Counted from the stretch's first letter, positions 1-10,171 are shown. The stretch: 64,000 nt of DNA from an uncultured Sphingomonas sp. (GCF_913777625.1 NZ_CAJYTI010000019.1:1-64000), one strand, 5' to 3'. Program-made: numbers and translations. Notes: generated by a model not told the origin, from the sequence alone.

Positions 1-1
1 G

Positions 2-145
2 GAGCCCCCCGCCGTCGGCATGCGATGGCGCCGCGCCTTCGTGCGCACCCTCGTCCGCCGACACGACGGCGTCGTCGTCCTCCCCGACCTCCACGCCATC
101 TTCGCCGATCAGATCGGCAGGGACGCCAAGGGAGGCACGGCATGA
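2..145 (+). CDS. C-terminal end of an unrecognised protein (partial)
   Basis: An open frame enters from the left edge and stops at TGA 143-145, giving about 47 residues. It is rich in arginine and hydrophobic residues and ends with a short segment reading LPDLHAIFADQIGRDAKGG. I do not recognise the family. The frame has GC-rich third positions like its neighbours, so it is probably the tail of a real gene. It is followed by about 170 bp before the chemoreceptor gene. Too little is present to assign a function. Confidence 0.4.
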   Translation, partial: EPPAVGMRWRRAFVRTLVRRHDGVVVLPDLHAIFADQIGRDAKGGTA

Positions 146-312
146 CTCGACGACCCGGTCTGCAGCGTCACCGCCAGGCACATGCGCCGCCCGAAGCACT
201 GCGCCCACCCAACCAGGCTTCACGAAAACACGGGATTCGCGCCGAAACAGGATGAAGCTTCGCAACCCGCATCTGACGCACACTTCACGATTACCTGGTC
301 GGAGGACCTTTT

Positions 313-2352
313 ATGAGCATCAATATTTTCGATTGTGCATCCAGCTCGGCGCTGATCGAGGAAATTTCGCGTCTCGAAGGCGCGTTCGGTCGCGGGGAGT
401 TTGCCCAGCGCGCAGATCTTTCGCTCGCGAAGGGGCGGACACGCGCCGTCCTGTCGGCGATCAACGGCCTTCTCGACGCCGCCACCCGCCCCGCAGCCGC
501 GTTGAACGATCGCATTGCGGAGATGCAGGAGGCGCACGACAAGGGGGACATCGACGCCGTGCTGCCGGTCACGGCGTCCGAGGGGCACTTCGCCACCATG
601 AGCCGCCGCGTGAATGAACTGGTGGCCAGTCACATTCGGGTGAAGAAGCAGGCAATGGCCTGCATCGCCGCGTTCGCCGACGGCAATTTCGATGCGCCGC
701 TCGAGCAGCTTCCCGGCAAGAAGGCGTTCATCAACGATACGATCGAGCGGCTGCGGACCAACTTCCAGGGCGTGCTGGTCGAGATGCGCCAGATGTATTC
801 CGAGCACGAAAAGGGCGACATCGACGTGTTCCTCACGGTCGACAAGTTCCCCGGCGATTTCTCGATCATGGCTCGCGGGGTGAACGACATGGTCGGCGCC
901 CATATCGCCGTGAAGAAGAAGGCGATGGCCTGCATCAAGCAATTCGGCGAGGGCAATTTCGACGCCCCGCTCGAACAATTCCCCGGCAAGAAGGCGTTCA
1001 TCAACGATACGGTCGAAACGCTCCGGAAAAACCTTCGCGACATCATCGCGGAAGTGCAGCGCTTGATCACCGCATCGACGTCGGGGCAGCTCGGCGAACG
1101 CGGCGACGAGAAGCGCTTCGTCGGCGATTTCGCCGCGCTCGTCGCCGGAATCAACGGCATGCTCGATGCGATCCTGATACCGATTGCGGAAGGCAATCGC
1201 ATCCTCGGCCTGGTCAGCTCGGGCGATCTGCGCGAACGGGTCGAGATAGCGTGCGAAGGCGATCACCGTCGCATGCGGGACGCGATCAACCTGCTCGTCG
1301 AGAACCTTCGCAGCACCGCCGACCTCGCCAACAAGATTGCCGACGGCAACCTCGCGCTCACGCACAAGCCGTTGTGCGAGAGCGACGTGCTGGGCACGGC
1401 GCTGGTGCGCATGATCGATCGCCTCCGCGTCATCATCGCCGATACCCGGACGTCTGCGGAACAGGTCGCCTCCGGCAGCCAGGAACTCTCGGCCAGCGCG
1501 GAGCAGCTGTCGCAGGGCGCGACCGAGCAGGCCGCCGCGACCGAGGAGGTGTCCGCCTCGATGGAAGAGATGGCGGCCAATATCCGTCAGAACACCGACA
1601 ATGCCCTGCAGACCGAGAAGATGGCGCGCCAGTCGGCGCTCGCCGCCGAAAGCAGCGGCGAAGCGGTGGAACGCGCGGTAGGCGCGATGCGGACGATCGC
1701 CGAGAAGATCGGCATCGTCCAGGAAATCGCCCGCCAGACCGACCTGCTCGCCCTCAATGCGGCGGTGGAAGCCGCCCGCGCCGGCGAGCATGGCCGCGGT
1801 TTCGCCGTGGTCGCATCGGAAGTCCGCAAGCTTGCCGAGCGCAGCCAGGGCGCGGCGACCGAAATCAGCTCGGTCTCGTCCGAGACCGTCAAGGCCGCCG
1901 TCGAGGCGGGGGAAATGCTGCGCAAGCTGGTACCGGAGATCCGTCGTACCGCCGAACTGGTCAGCGAGATCAGCGCCGCCTGTCGCGAACAGGATATCGG
2001 CGCCGTCCAGATCAACAAGGCAATCCAGCAGCTCGATCAGGTGACGCAGCAGAACGCCAGTGCCTCCGAGGAGGTGTCCTCGACCTCCGAGGAACTTGCC
2101 GGCCAGGCGGAGGAACTGCAGGCCGGCATCGCCTATTTCCAGCTGCCGAACAGCCCGCGGGAGGCGGCCAAGCCCGTCCGCGGCCGCAACGCGCAGGCTC
2201 CGCGCGGGCGCATCGCTGCGAAAGCGGGCCGGGTGAGCCCGCGCGGCGCGACGGTTGCCGAGCAACAGGCGCGAGTCCATGGCTTCGCGCTCGACCTCAA
2301 CAATGGTGGCCCGGACGAAGACGATGCCGCTTTCGGGGCGCAGGTGGCATGA
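313..2352 (+). CDS. Soluble methyl-accepting chemotaxis protein with duplicated HAMP-like module
   Basis: This is a 679-residue chemoreceptor. The C-terminal half carries the signalling hairpin, whose tip reads [20 protein letters not shown], and this is diagnostic of MCP signal domains that bind CheA and CheW. There is no signal peptide or convincing membrane segment, so it should be cytoplasmic. The N-terminal half contains two near-identical modules at about residues 73-157 and 163-247, offset by exactly 90 residues, each with GNFDAPLEQ and [11 protein letters not shown] infer that they belong to a poly-HAMP-like helical array. The ATG at 313 follows a GGAGG-type site. The gene overlaps the CheW gene downstream by four bases (ATGA), so the two are co-translated. 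No sensor domain of PAS, Cache or globin type is evident, and the signal is unknown. Confidence 0.93.
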   Translation: MSINIFDCASSSALIEEISRLEGAFGRGEFAQRADLSLAKGRTRAVLSAINGLLDAATRPAAALNDRIAEMQEAHDKGDIDAVLPVTASEGHFATMSRRVNELVASHIRVKKQAMACIAAFADGNFDAPLEQLPGKKAFINDTIERLRTNFQGVLVEMRQMYSEHEKGDIDVFLTVDKFPGDFSIMARGVNDMVGAHIAVKKKAMACIKQFGEGNFDAPLEQFPGKKAFINDTVETLRKNLRDIIAEVQRLITASTSGQLGERGDEKRFVGDFAALVAGINGMLDAILIPIAEGNRILGLVSSGDLRERVEIACEGDHRRMRDAINLLVENLRSTADLANKIADGNLALTHKPLCESDVLGTALVRMIDRLRVIIADTRTSAEQVASGSQELSASAEQLSQGATEQAAATEEVSASMEEMAANIRQNTDNALQTEKMARQSALAAESSGEAVERAVGAMRTIAEKIGIVQEIARQTDLLALNAAVEAARAGEHGRGFAVVASEVRKLAERSQGAATEISSVSSETVKAAVEAGEMLRKLVPEIRRTAELVSEISAACREQDIGAVQINKAIQQLDQVTQQNASASEEVSSTSEELAGQAEELQAGIAYFQLPNSPREAAKPVRGRNAQAPRGRIAAKAGRVSPRGATVAEQQARVHGFALDLNNGGPDEDDAAFGAQVA

Positions 2353-2831
2353 GCGGCGCGGCCGAGCTGCAGATCGTCACCTTCGGCCTCGGCGCGGAAG
2401 TGTTCGCGGTGCCGGTCTCGCTCGTCCGCGAGATCCTCGACTATCGCGAGACCTTCCGCATTCCCAACGGCCCCGACTATCTGCTGGGCCTTACCGACAT
2501 GCGGGGGCAGGGGGTGACGACGGTCGACTTGCGCGTCCGCCTCGGCCTGCCCGCGGCGGAACCCACCCCCACGACACGGATCCTCGTCGTCGACGTACCC
2601 GTTGCGGGGCGCGTGCTGATACTGGGGCTCGTGGTCGATCGCGTGCTCGACGTGTGCAGTATCACCGCCGATCAGCTCGAGGGGCCGCCCGATATCGGCG
2701 TGCGCTGGCCGTCCGACTATATCGGCGGCGTGTTCCGGCGCGCGGACGGCTTTGTCGTTCTGGTCGAGATGGGCAGGATCTTCTCGACCGGAGACGCCGG
2801 ACTGCTCGACCCTCCCGCCGCAGCGGCCTGA
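2349..2831 (+). CDS. cheW: CheW-like chemotaxis coupling protein
   Basis: This is a 160-residue CheW-domain protein, the usual length for a single-domain coupling protein that links chemoreceptors to the CheA kinase. Visible family features are the strand near the start with [12 protein letters not shown], the segment [15 protein letters not shown], and the [21 protein letters not shown] block that matches the CheW consensus around the receptor-binding face. Its ATG overlaps the stop of the receptor gene (ATGA), indicating translational coupling and probably a dedicated receptor-CheW pair. No CheA, CheY, CheR or CheB gene lies in the window, so the partner kinase must be elsewhere. Confidence 0.93.
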   Translation: MSGAAELQIVTFGLGAEVFAVPVSLVREILDYRETFRIPNGPDYLLGLTDMRGQGVTTVDLRVRLGLPAAEPTPTTRILVVDVPVAGRVLILGLVVDRVLDVCSITADQLEGPPDIGVRWPSDYIGGVFRRADGFVVLVEMGRIFSTGDAGLLDPPAAAA

Positions 2832-2854
2832 CCCCGCCGACGCCCCCGCCGCGA

Positions 2855-5533
2855 TCAGCGCGGCCGAATGAGGATGCCGGCGACCACGGCCTCGCCGTCG
2901 ACCGGCCTGAAGTCGAGGATCAGGTGTCCGCCGCTGCTTTGCACCGGGAAGCTTCGGAGCGCTGCCCGGTGCACGCCGTCTGCGGACTGCGCCGGCGCGA
3001 ACCGCGCGATCGCGGGCTGGCCATTCGCGAGCACCGCGAAGCTGCGGTTGGCGCCCTGCGCTGCATCGGGTTCCAGGCTGGCGATCGTCACCGTCCAGTT
3101 CCCGTCGGGCAGCGGCACGTCATAGGTGAAAGCGCCCTCACGATAGCTGCCGAACAATGCCGGCATGTCCGTGCCCTCCACCTTGGGCGGCGGCGCCATC
3201 GGGTTGCGGCCGGACAGGACCTTGGCGGTGCCGCCGTGGAAGAAATTGTCCGAGCCGTAGCGGTCGCCGCCCATCGTGCTCCCGGCAATGGCGCCGACAT
3301 CGATGAACACGCCCTTGCGGGGATCGGGCGCGTTCCAGTCGAGTGCGTCGCGGATCTGCTTGCCGCCGATCGTCGCGGTGGCGACGACATGGTTGGGACC
3401 CGGCGTCAGTGCCACGCCCGGCCAGGCGCAGATGCGATCGGGGCAGGCGACCTCGCCTACCGGCTTGCCGTTCACCGTCAGCGAAACCCGATCGGCATTG
3501 GAATAGGCGCGCACATCGGCCACCGCATAGGCGCGATCGACGTAGCGCCGGCCGTTCAGATGGAGCGTCGGCGTGTCCGTCCAGCTGGCCTTGAGGAAGT
3601 AGAAGGCGTCCTTGCGCGTCTTGCGGTCGTACGACACCAGTCCCTTGGTGTTGATGTCGGTCGCATCGCCTTCGTTGCGCATCGTCGTCGCGAAATCGAA
3701 CAGGTTCCACAGCCAGCTCGCCGCCAGATAGGGCCGGGCACGGATCTGCTTCCAGTTCTCCTCGAGGACGAGGCTCTGATATTCCTCGGGCTGCGGGCGA
3801 CCATACGCGGCGACCGGCCCGCCGAGCGGGTTGTCGCTGTGCTGGGTCAACGCGCCGCCGGCGCCATATTCGCTGAGCGCGACCGGCAGCCCCGGATGCT
3901 TGGCATGGAGCGCGTCGAGCGCCGGGCCGACCCCGTCCAGCGCGCCATAATACCAGCCGAAATAGCGGTTCACGCCCATCACCTGGGTGATGCCGTTGAG
4001 GCTGGGCGCGCCCTGCAGCGACAGGATCGAGGACGTGTCCTCGCAGCAATCCGCATAGACGGTAGGACGGCTCGGATCCTCGCTGCGGGCGAGCGTGTCG
4101 AGTTGCTTCAGCATCGCGCCGGACTGGGCCGGCCCGCCGCCGCCCTTGCGCGCGGCGTCGATCGCCGCGCCGATATCGACCTCGTTGCCGACCGACCAGA
4201 GCAGGATCGAGGGATGATTGTAGTTCTGCCGGATCAGTTCGCGCAGCTGCTCCTCGGCATTGGTGATCGTGGCGGCGGCCGGGGCCTCGCTCGGTGCGAC
4301 ATTGGCTTCGTGGACGAAGGGCAGCTCGGCCCACACCACCATGCCGGCCTTGTCGGCCGCGTCGGACCATTCCTGGGCATGCTGGTAATGGGCATGGCGG
4401 ATGGTGTTCGCGCCGATCTCCAGCGCGAAGGCCATGTCGCGGGCATGTTCTTCGGGCGTCAGCGCCCAGCCCTTGCCCTGGACGTCCTGGTGCCGCGACA
4501 CGCCGTGCAGCGGCGTGACCTTGCCGTTGAGCACGAGCCCGCGATTGGGATCAAAGGCGAAGCTGCGGATGCCGAGCGGCTGGACCTGCCGGTCGATCAC
4601 GCGCGTGCCTTCGCGCAATTCGCTGACGACGCGGTAGAGATAGGGATCGGCGCGCCCCTGCCACAGATGCGGCTTGGGTACGGTGAGGCTGCGCTCCACC
4701 GCCGATGCCTGGCCGGCGACGAGCGAGACGGGTGCGCGATCGATGGCCACCGCCTTGCCGCCGGCGTCCTCGATCGTGGTGACCAAAGTCAGCGTGCGGC
4801 GCCGGGAGCCGAGGTTGCGCAGGAGGGTCTTCGCGGCGACCTCGGCGCTGTCTGCTGAAATGCGCGGCGTCTGCAGATACACGCCCGGCCCGCCATGATC
4901 GCCGAGGTCGATATGTGCCGAGTCGACCGCCAGGAGCCGCACGCCGCGATAGATGCCCCCCTGCACGAAGAAATCCCCGCCGAGCGGGATCACCTGTTCG
5001 GTACTGCTGCCGGGGGCGGAGGCGCTGTTGTCCGCGCGCACGGCGAGGCTGTTGGCCCCCGGTTTGACGAACGCGGTCACGTCAAAGCGGAACCGGCCGA
5101 ACGCCCCGGCATGGCTGCCGACATGGCGGCCGTTCACCCAGATGTCGGCGATCTTGGAGACACCGTCGAACTCCAGGAACAGGCGGCGGCCATTGAGCGC
5201 AGGCGGCACGGCGAAGCTGCGGCGATACCAGCCCTTGCCCTGGCGCATGTCGGCATCGGCGGCGCGTGCGAGGGCGTAGGTGCCGACCTTGTTCCAGGTG
5301 TGCGGAACCGCCACCGGCTGCCATGCCGCATCGTCGAAGCCGGGGGCTGCGGGCGCGTCATCGGCGTCGCCGAAATGGAAGCGCCAGCCTTGGGAGAGAT
5401 CGAGCACGGCGCGCGGGTCGCTGCTCGTGGCGATGCTTGCCGCAGTCGCACGGGCTTGCGCCCACGCCTGTGGCGCGAGCAGCGCCATTGCGGAACACAG
5501 CAGGGCAGATGCCAGAGCGGAACGCTTGACCAT
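2855..5533 (-). CDS. Secreted glycoside hydrolase family 2 (beta-galactosidase-like)
   Basis: This is an 892-residue enzyme with an N-terminal signal peptide ending near AWAQA. The order is a sugar-binding jelly-roll domain (about 40-215), an immunoglobulin-like domain, the TIM barrel (about 330-620) and an extra C-terminal beta domain resembling a carbohydrate-binding or malectin-like module. The acid/base glutamate is E451 in LLWSVGNEVD and the nucleophile is E555 in VALSEYGAGG, both typical of GH2. An ATG 39 bp further upstream is in frame, but the ATG at 5533 has a GGGAGAGAG ribosome site and begins the signal peptide. Substrate (galactoside, mannoside or glucuronide) cannot be told from sequence. 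It is divergent from a TonB receptor, so both may serve uptake and breakdown of one plant glycan; that is inference. Confidence 0.92.
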   Translation of the reverse strand: MVKRSALASALLCSAMALLAPQAWAQARATAASIATSSDPRAVLDLSQGWRFHFGDADDAPAAPGFDDAAWQPVAVPHTWNKVGTYALARAADADMRQGKGWYRRSFAVPPALNGRRLFLEFDGVSKIADIWVNGRHVGSHAGAFGRFRFDVTAFVKPGANSLAVRADNSASAPGSSTEQVIPLGGDFFVQGGIYRGVRLLAVDSAHIDLGDHGGPGVYLQTPRISADSAEVAAKTLLRNLGSRRRTLTLVTTIEDAGGKAVAIDRAPVSLVAGQASAVERSLTVPKPHLWQGRADPYLYRVVSELREGTRVIDRQVQPLGIRSFAFDPNRGLVLNGKVTPLHGVSRHQDVQGKGWALTPEEHARDMAFALEIGANTIRHAHYQHAQEWSDAADKAGMVVWAELPFVHEANVAPSEAPAAATITNAEEQLRELIRQNYNHPSILLWSVGNEVDIGAAIDAARKGGGGPAQSGAMLKQLDTLARSEDPSRPTVYADCCEDTSSILSLQGAPSLNGITQVMGVNRYFGWYYGALDGVGPALDALHAKHPGLPVALSEYGAGGALTQHSDNPLGGPVAAYGRPQPEEYQSLVLEENWKQIRARPYLAASWLWNLFDFATTMRNEGDATDINTKGLVSYDRKTRKDAFYFLKASWTDTPTLHLNGRRYVDRAYAVADVRAYSNADRVSLTVNGKPVGEVACPDRICAWPGVALTPGPNHVVATATIGGKQIRDALDWNAPDPRKGVFIDVGAIAGSTMGGDRYGSDNFFHGGTAKVLSGRNPMAPPPKVEGTDMPALFGSYREGAFTYDVPLPDGNWTVTIASLEPDAAQGANRSFAVLANGQPAIARFAPAQSADGVHRAALRSFPVQSSGGHLILDFRPVDGEAVVAGILIRPR

Positions 5534-5868
5534 TTCGAACTCTCTCCCAATCCGGCCTGTCCCGGCCGTCATTCGTTTCTACTTGCGGGACGCACTGTCC
5601 CGCAGATGACGGCAGACCGCCACATGTCTTTTCCGGTTTCTTGGGGAACGGGTCACGCTCCCAGGGGGTGTGACGTCACCGGACCCTGCATCCCGAAAGC
5701 AGCCATCCCGACCCTGCGTCTCGCCTGCGCGTCCGGTCGCATGTCGCCCGGATCTCAGCCTGTCGCTGGCGCACCGATGCGCCCGGCCTCGCCCTGATGT
5801 GTGGCGATGATATTGACTCGCAATACCGATAACCGATAGCTGCACCCGCGTAACAAAGGGGGATCGCA
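5534..5868. promoter_or_regulatory. Divergent intergenic region with two palindromes (candidate operators)
   Basis: These 335 bp separate the divergent GH2 and TonB receptor genes and hold no credible gene. Two symmetrical elements stand out. One is an 8-bp inverted repeat, TGCGGGAC and GTCCCGCA with a 5-nt loop, at 5584-5604. It lies in the leader of the GH2 gene and could be an operator or an mRNA hairpin. The other is a perfect 10-bp palindrome, GTGACGTCAC, at 5670-5679. No regulator gene is adjacent, so which factor binds, if any, is unknown. Confidence 0.35.
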
Positions 5869-8127
5869 ATGCTACAGTATCGGCTTTTGCTCACATCGGC
5901 CTTGGCCTCGACGTGCTGGCTCTCCGCGGTGCATGCGCAAGAGGCGACGGCGCCGGGAACCGAGGAGATCATTGTCACCGGCGAGAAGAGCGACCGCACG
6001 CTCCAGCAGACGACCAGCTCGGTCGGGGTGACGACGGCGAAGCGGATCGCCCAGGAGAATCTGCAATCGATCCAGGAGGTCTACCAGCGGACCGCCAATC
6101 TTTCCGAGACCTATGGCGCCTCCGGCTTCTCGATCCGCGGGATCGATCAGCGCGGTGTCTCGGGCGGCTCGGGTGCCGCCACCGCGACGGTGTTCGTCGA
6201 CGGCGCACCGGTGCCGCAGGACCTCCTTTCCAACGGCCCCACGGACCTGTGGGACGTGGCGCAGGTCGAGATCTTCCGCGGGCCGCAATCGACGCTGCAG
6301 GGCTTGAATGCACTGGCAGGTGCGGTGCACATCCGGACCGAGGAACCGAGTTTCGACTGGCGCCTCAAGGGGCAGGCGACGGTTGCGTCGTTCAACACCA
6401 CCCAGTTCGCCGTCGCGGGCGGCGGGCCGCTGATCGCCGATCAACTGGCCTTCCGCGTCTCCGCCGAGAAGCGCGATTCCGACGGCTTCATCTACAACGT
6501 CACCCGCCGGGCGTCGGAAAATCCGGTCAATTCGCTGTCGCTGCGCGGCAAGCTGCTCTGGACGCCCTCGGCGCTGCCCGGCCTCGAGGCCCGGCTGAAC
6601 TACCACCACTTCCACACCAAGGGCGGCTACCGCTTCACCTATGTCGATCGCAATCGCCCCGATTACCTCGACAACCCGACCAACAGCTCGAATTTCCCGA
6701 ACGACAGCGACGTCGACTCCGACCAGGGGACGCTCGACCTCCGCTATCGGCTGGGAAAGGGCTTTTCGCTGACGGCGCTAAGCACCTACACGAACACCGG
6801 ATTCATGCGCCATTACGATGGCGACGCCAGCGCCGCGGACCGCGCCTCCAGCGAGCTTACCGGCACGTCCAAGACCTTCACCCAGGAACTTCGCCTCAAT
6901 TACGAGAGCGCACGGCTGAGCGGCCTGGTCGGCCTGTTCTATTACAATCGCGACGAGACGGCCAATTCGCAGCAGACCACGCTGGTGCCCACCCCGGCCG
7001 CGACCATCGCCAATCTGCTCAAGGGCTCGCTCGGCGCGACGGCGGCGGCGCAGGTGGCATCGACCTACACGCAGGCGCTGCCCTATATCACCGTCGCCTA
7101 CACCTCGGACCTGCCGCAACGGGTGCAGACCTATGCGCTGTTCGCCGACGGGCGCTACCGCGTCACCGAGCGGCTGTCGCTGCTGGGCGGCTTCCGCGTC
7201 GATCGCGAGCGCAACGGCAAGTCGGGGATCACCCGCGCCACCTTTGCCGGCACGCTGCCGACGCCCGCCAGCTATGGAACGCTCGCGCCGGTGATCACCG
7301 CGATCAACCGGGCGGTGCTGGGGCTGGTGAGCGACGCCAACGGCACGGCCCCCTTCGGCGCGCGCACCTTCAACGCGTTCCTGCCCAAGGGCGGCATCGA
7401 AATGGCGTGGACGCCCGACCTGTCGACGGCGTTCGTCGCGCAGCGCGGCTATCGTTCCGGCGGCAGCAGCTTCAACACCGCACGCTCGACGCTGTTCGCC
7501 TATGATCCCGAACATACCTGGAACTACGAGCTTTCGCTCCGTTCCGCCTGGTTTGGCGGGAAGCTGACCGCGAACGCGAACATCTACTATATCGACTGGA
7601 AGAACCAGCAGACGACCGCCAATTTCGGCAACGGCAATTACGACACCAACACGGTCAATGCCGGCAAATCGCACCTTTATGGCTTCGAGGTCGAGCTGAG
7701 CCACCGCGTATCGCGCGCCTTCGACTGGTATGCGAGCGTCGGCCATACCCGCACGAAGTTCGATGCCTTCGTCACCAGCATCGGATCGATCACCGACCTT
7801 TCCGGCAACCAATTCACCTATGCGCCGCGCTGGACGCTGGCGGGCGGCGCCAATCTGCGCGTGGCGGGCGGGTTCGAGGCCAACCTCAACGTCAATTACC
7901 GCAGCAGCGTGTTCACCGACGTGTCGCGGCCGCAAAGCGCCTATCGGGTCGGCCCGCGAACGCTGGTGAACGGCCGGATCGGCTACCGGGTCGAGCGATG
8001 GGGCGCCTCGCTGTTCGTCAACAACCTGTTCGACAAGAAGTACGACCAGTATGTCAACCCGCTGACCAACCAGGCGATCGTCGGCACGCCGCGCACCGTG
8101 GGCGCGATGCTGGGCTTCGCGTTGTGA
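5869..8127 (+). CDS. TonB-dependent outer-membrane receptor
   Basis: This is a 752-residue receptor of normal length. A signal peptide ends at VHAQ, followed by a TonB-box-like EEIIVTG, the plug domain with FSIRGID and VEIFRGPQSTLQG, and a 22-strand barrel ending in the aromatic terminus typical of these proteins (GAMLGFAL). The ATG has a strong AAAGGGGG ribosome site. It imports an unknown ligand across the outer membrane using TonB energy. The next two genes, overlapping by four bases each, encode a small membrane protein and a PepSY protein, an arrangement common in siderophore or iron-chelate uptake loci. An iron-chelate substrate is therefore more likely than a sugar, despite the GH2 neighbour. 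Confidence 0.93.
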   Translation: MLQYRLLLTSALASTCWLSAVHAQEATAPGTEEIIVTGEKSDRTLQQTTSSVGVTTAKRIAQENLQSIQEVYQRTANLSETYGASGFSIRGIDQRGVSGGSGAATATVFVDGAPVPQDLLSNGPTDLWDVAQVEIFRGPQSTLQGLNALAGAVHIRTEEPSFDWRLKGQATVASFNTTQFAVAGGGPLIADQLAFRVSAEKRDSDGFIYNVTRRASENPVNSLSLRGKLLWTPSALPGLEARLNYHHFHTKGGYRFTYVDRNRPDYLDNPTNSSNFPNDSDVDSDQGTLDLRYRLGKGFSLTALSTYTNTGFMRHYDGDASAADRASSELTGTSKTFTQELRLNYESARLSGLVGLFYYNRDETANSQQTTLVPTPAATIANLLKGSLGATAAAQVASTYTQALPYITVAYTSDLPQRVQTYALFADGRYRVTERLSLLGGFRVDRERNGKSGITRATFAGTLPTPASYGTLAPVITAINRAVLGLVSDANGTAPFGARTFNAFLPKGGIEMAWTPDLSTAFVAQRGYRSGGSSFNTARSTLFAYDPEHTWNYELSLRSAWFGGKLTANANIYYIDWKNQQTTANFGNGNYDTNTVNAGKSHLYGFEVELSHRVSRAFDWYASVGHTRTKFDAFVTSIGSITDLSGNQFTYAPRWTLAGGANLRVAGGFEANLNVNYRSSVFTDVSRPQSAYRVGPRTLVNGRIGYRVERWGASLFVNNLFDKKYDQYVNPLTNQAIVGTPRTVGAMLGFAL

Positions 8128-8708
8128 GCGACGCGCAGCTGCTGATGTGGGGCAGCGCCGCGATCCTGATCGCCGCCGCTGCCGCCGCCTGGCTGCTCCG
8201 AAAGGCGTGGCGATCGAAAAGCCTCAAGACGCCTTGGCGCGCTGCCGGGCTGGGACTGGCGGCGCTGGTCCTCCTCGTGCCCGCCGGGCTGCTGGGCCCG
8301 GCACGCGGGCCGTTCTCGGCGCTTGCCTTGTTCCCGGCCGCGGCGCTGGCGGTCGTCGCCTCGGGGCGAACGCGCCGAGTTGCCAGGGCAGGGCGGTCCG
8401 GTGGTGACCATGGCCCCGCGCCGGAGCCGGCAGAACGCGCATCGGCACCCTGGCGGGGGCTGCTGCGCTGGCTGCTCGCCGGGCCGATCGGCATGGTCGC
8501 GGCGATGGCGGTCGGCGTGTGCTACACCGTCTGGGGGGCAGGCGCGGTACAGACCCGGCTGGTCGTCGGGGGGCTGCTGGTGCCGATCGTCTGGGGCGGG
8601 GCGATGGCGTGGACGCTCGCCGACGACAAGCTGCTCCGCGCCGCCGCGGTGCTGATCGGGACGGCGCTGCTCGGCTTCGGCCTGGCGCGGCTGGGAGGGG
8701 TGGCATGA
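8124..8708 (+). CDS. Small integral membrane protein of a TonB receptor-PepSY operon
   Basis: This 194-residue protein starts at a GTG that overlaps the receptor stop codon (GTGA). It has about six hydrophobic segments in two groups of three (near residues 6-20, 33-50, 55-72 and 108-128, 136-156, 163-185), joined by a charged linker around residues 78-105. The second group resembles the DUF3649 type of three-helix protein found beside PepSY genes in iron-uptake operons. The first group has the same size as the DUF3325 type often next to it. I infer a possible fusion of the two, but the families are divergent and I am not certain. The role is unknown; location should be the inner membrane. Confidence 0.72.
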   Translation: MSDAQLLMWGSAAILIAAAAAAWLLRKAWRSKSLKTPWRAAGLGLAALVLLVPAGLLGPARGPFSALALFPAAALAVVASGRTRRVARAGRSGGDHGPAPEPAERASAPWRGLLRWLLAGPIGMVAAMAVGVCYTVWGAGAVQTRLVVGGLLVPIVWGGAMAWTLADDKLLRAAAVLIGTALLGFGLARLGGVA

Positions 8709-10171
8709 GCTGGGGGCGAGGGCGCGGCTCTGCCCTGGCGCCGGGCGTGGTGCGCGCGATACTGAAAGGGCATAGCAGCCTGGGACTGGCCTTTGCCGCG
8801 GTGCTCTACCTGGTGTGCCTGACCGGCGCGCTCGCGGTGTTCGTCGCCGAGTTCACCCGCTGGGAAAATCCCGCTGCGCCGCGCGTCGCGACGCTGTCGC
8901 CCGGCGCGGTGCCCCGGGCCTATGCCGAGGCGCTGGCGCGTGCCGGCGGGCCGGTGGACAGGATCCTGATCGTGCTGCCAGCGTCCGAGAACCCGCTGCT
9001 GCGCGTGCGCACCGAGGCGCACGGTGCGGGCGAGCGCGAATGGCTCGCCGACGCCGAGGGGCATCTCGCTGCGCCGCTGCGCGAAGGCTGGTCGGACCTG
9101 CTGGTTCGCCTGCATGTCAGCCTGCATCTGCCGCGGGCCTGGGGCGGGTTCCTCGTCGGGCTGGCGGGGGTGGCGCTGCTGTCCTCGCTGATCTCCGGTA
9201 TCCTTGCGCATCCGCGCATCTTCCGCGACGCTTTCCATCTTCGCCTCGGCGGATCGCGGCGGCTGCAGGAAGCGGACCTGCACAACCGCATCGGGGTGTG
9301 GGCGCTGCCCTTCCACCTCATCGTCTCGCTGACCGGTGCCCTGCTGGGGCTGTCGACGGTGATCATCGCCGTGCTCGGCATGGTCGCCTTCCAGGGCAAC
9401 ACCGCCAAGGTCTATGCACTGTTCCGCACCCCGCGGCTGGCGGTGGACGCGCGGCCGGCGCCGCCGCTCGACCTGCGCCCGATGCTCGCGGACGCGGCAC
9501 GGCGCGTGCCGGCAGGCCGGATCGACTATCTGCGGATCGAACATCCCATGCGCCGCGACTGCAGCGTCGAGCTGCAAGTGGAGGACGGGTCGCACCATAT
9601 CGCGGGCACCGACGCCTATGGCTATGACCGGGACGGCCGGTTGTACCACGCCAAGCGCGCGGCGGAGAACAATCTGGGCGGGCAGATCCTCGGCGCGCTG
9701 GGGCCGCTGCATTTCGGCTGGTTCGCCGGGCCGATCGTCAAGGTGGCCTATGGGTTGCTGGGACTGGGGCTCGCGTATCTGGCGTCGGGCGGCGTGTTGC
9801 TCTGGATCGCCCGGCGGCGCGAGCGCGGCCGGGCGGTGCCCGGCTGGGAGCGCCTCTGGATCGCCTTTGCCTGGGGGCAGCCCCTTGCCCTTGCCGCCGC
9901 CGCCCTCGCCGCGGTCGCGGCCCCGGGGGCGGCATCAGCGCCGCTCCTCGCCTGGGCGGGCGCGAGCCTCGCGATGGGCGCGGGCGCGGCGTTGCTGGCT
10001 GCCCGGCCGCTGGCGCGGATCGGGCGCTGCGGCACGGGGGTGCTGCTGGTGCTGATCCCGCTGGTGCAGGGCGGATGGGGCGCAGCCGACGCGATGGTAC
10101 CGGCCGTCAATCTCGTGCTGATCGGGATCGGGGTGGCGCTCTTGGTGCCTAGCCGGCGCGCGGCCGCTTGA
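8705..10171 (+). CDS. PepSY-associated transmembrane protein
   Basis: This is a 488-residue inner-membrane protein of the PepSY_TM family, with a first membrane helix near residues 20-42 and others near 145-170, 205-230 and 340-365, plus further helices at the C-terminus. A periplasmic region lies between the first two helices. Members of this family sit beside TonB receptors and are thought to help reduce or process iron chelates after uptake; the mechanism is not settled. The ATG overlaps the stop of the preceding gene (ATGA), making a three-gene translationally coupled operon with the receptor. A second, unrelated-in-place copy of this architecture occurs at 59612-60985. Confidence 0.88.
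   Translation: MSWGRGRGSALAPGVVRAILKGHSSLGLAFAAVLYLVCLTGALAVFVAEFTRWENPAAPRVATLSPGAVPRAYAEALARAGGPVDRILIVLPASENPLLRVRTEAHGAGEREWLADAEGHLAAPLREGWSDLLVRLHVSLHLPRAWGGFLVGLAGVALLSSLISGILAHPRIFRDAFHLRLGGSRRLQEADLHNRIGVWALPFHLIVSLTGALLGLSTVIIAVLGMVAFQGNTAKVYALFRTPRLAVDARPAPPLDLRPMLADAARRVPAGRIDYLRIEHPMRRDCSVELQVEDGSHHIAGTDAYGYDRDGRLYHAKRAAENNLGGQILGALGPLHFGWFAGPIVKVAYGLLGLGLAYLASGGVLLWIARRRERGRAVPGWERLWIAFAWGQPLALAAAALAAVAAPGAASAPLLAWAGASLAMGAGAALLAARPLARIGRCGTGVLLVLIPLVQGGWGAADAMVPAVNLVLIGIGVALLVPSRRAAA

Noticed and set aside
220..2280. Long open frame antisense to the chemoreceptor gene
   Set aside because: The sense frame has complete MCP domains. The antisense product has no recognisable domain and is a by-product of GC-rich third codon positions.
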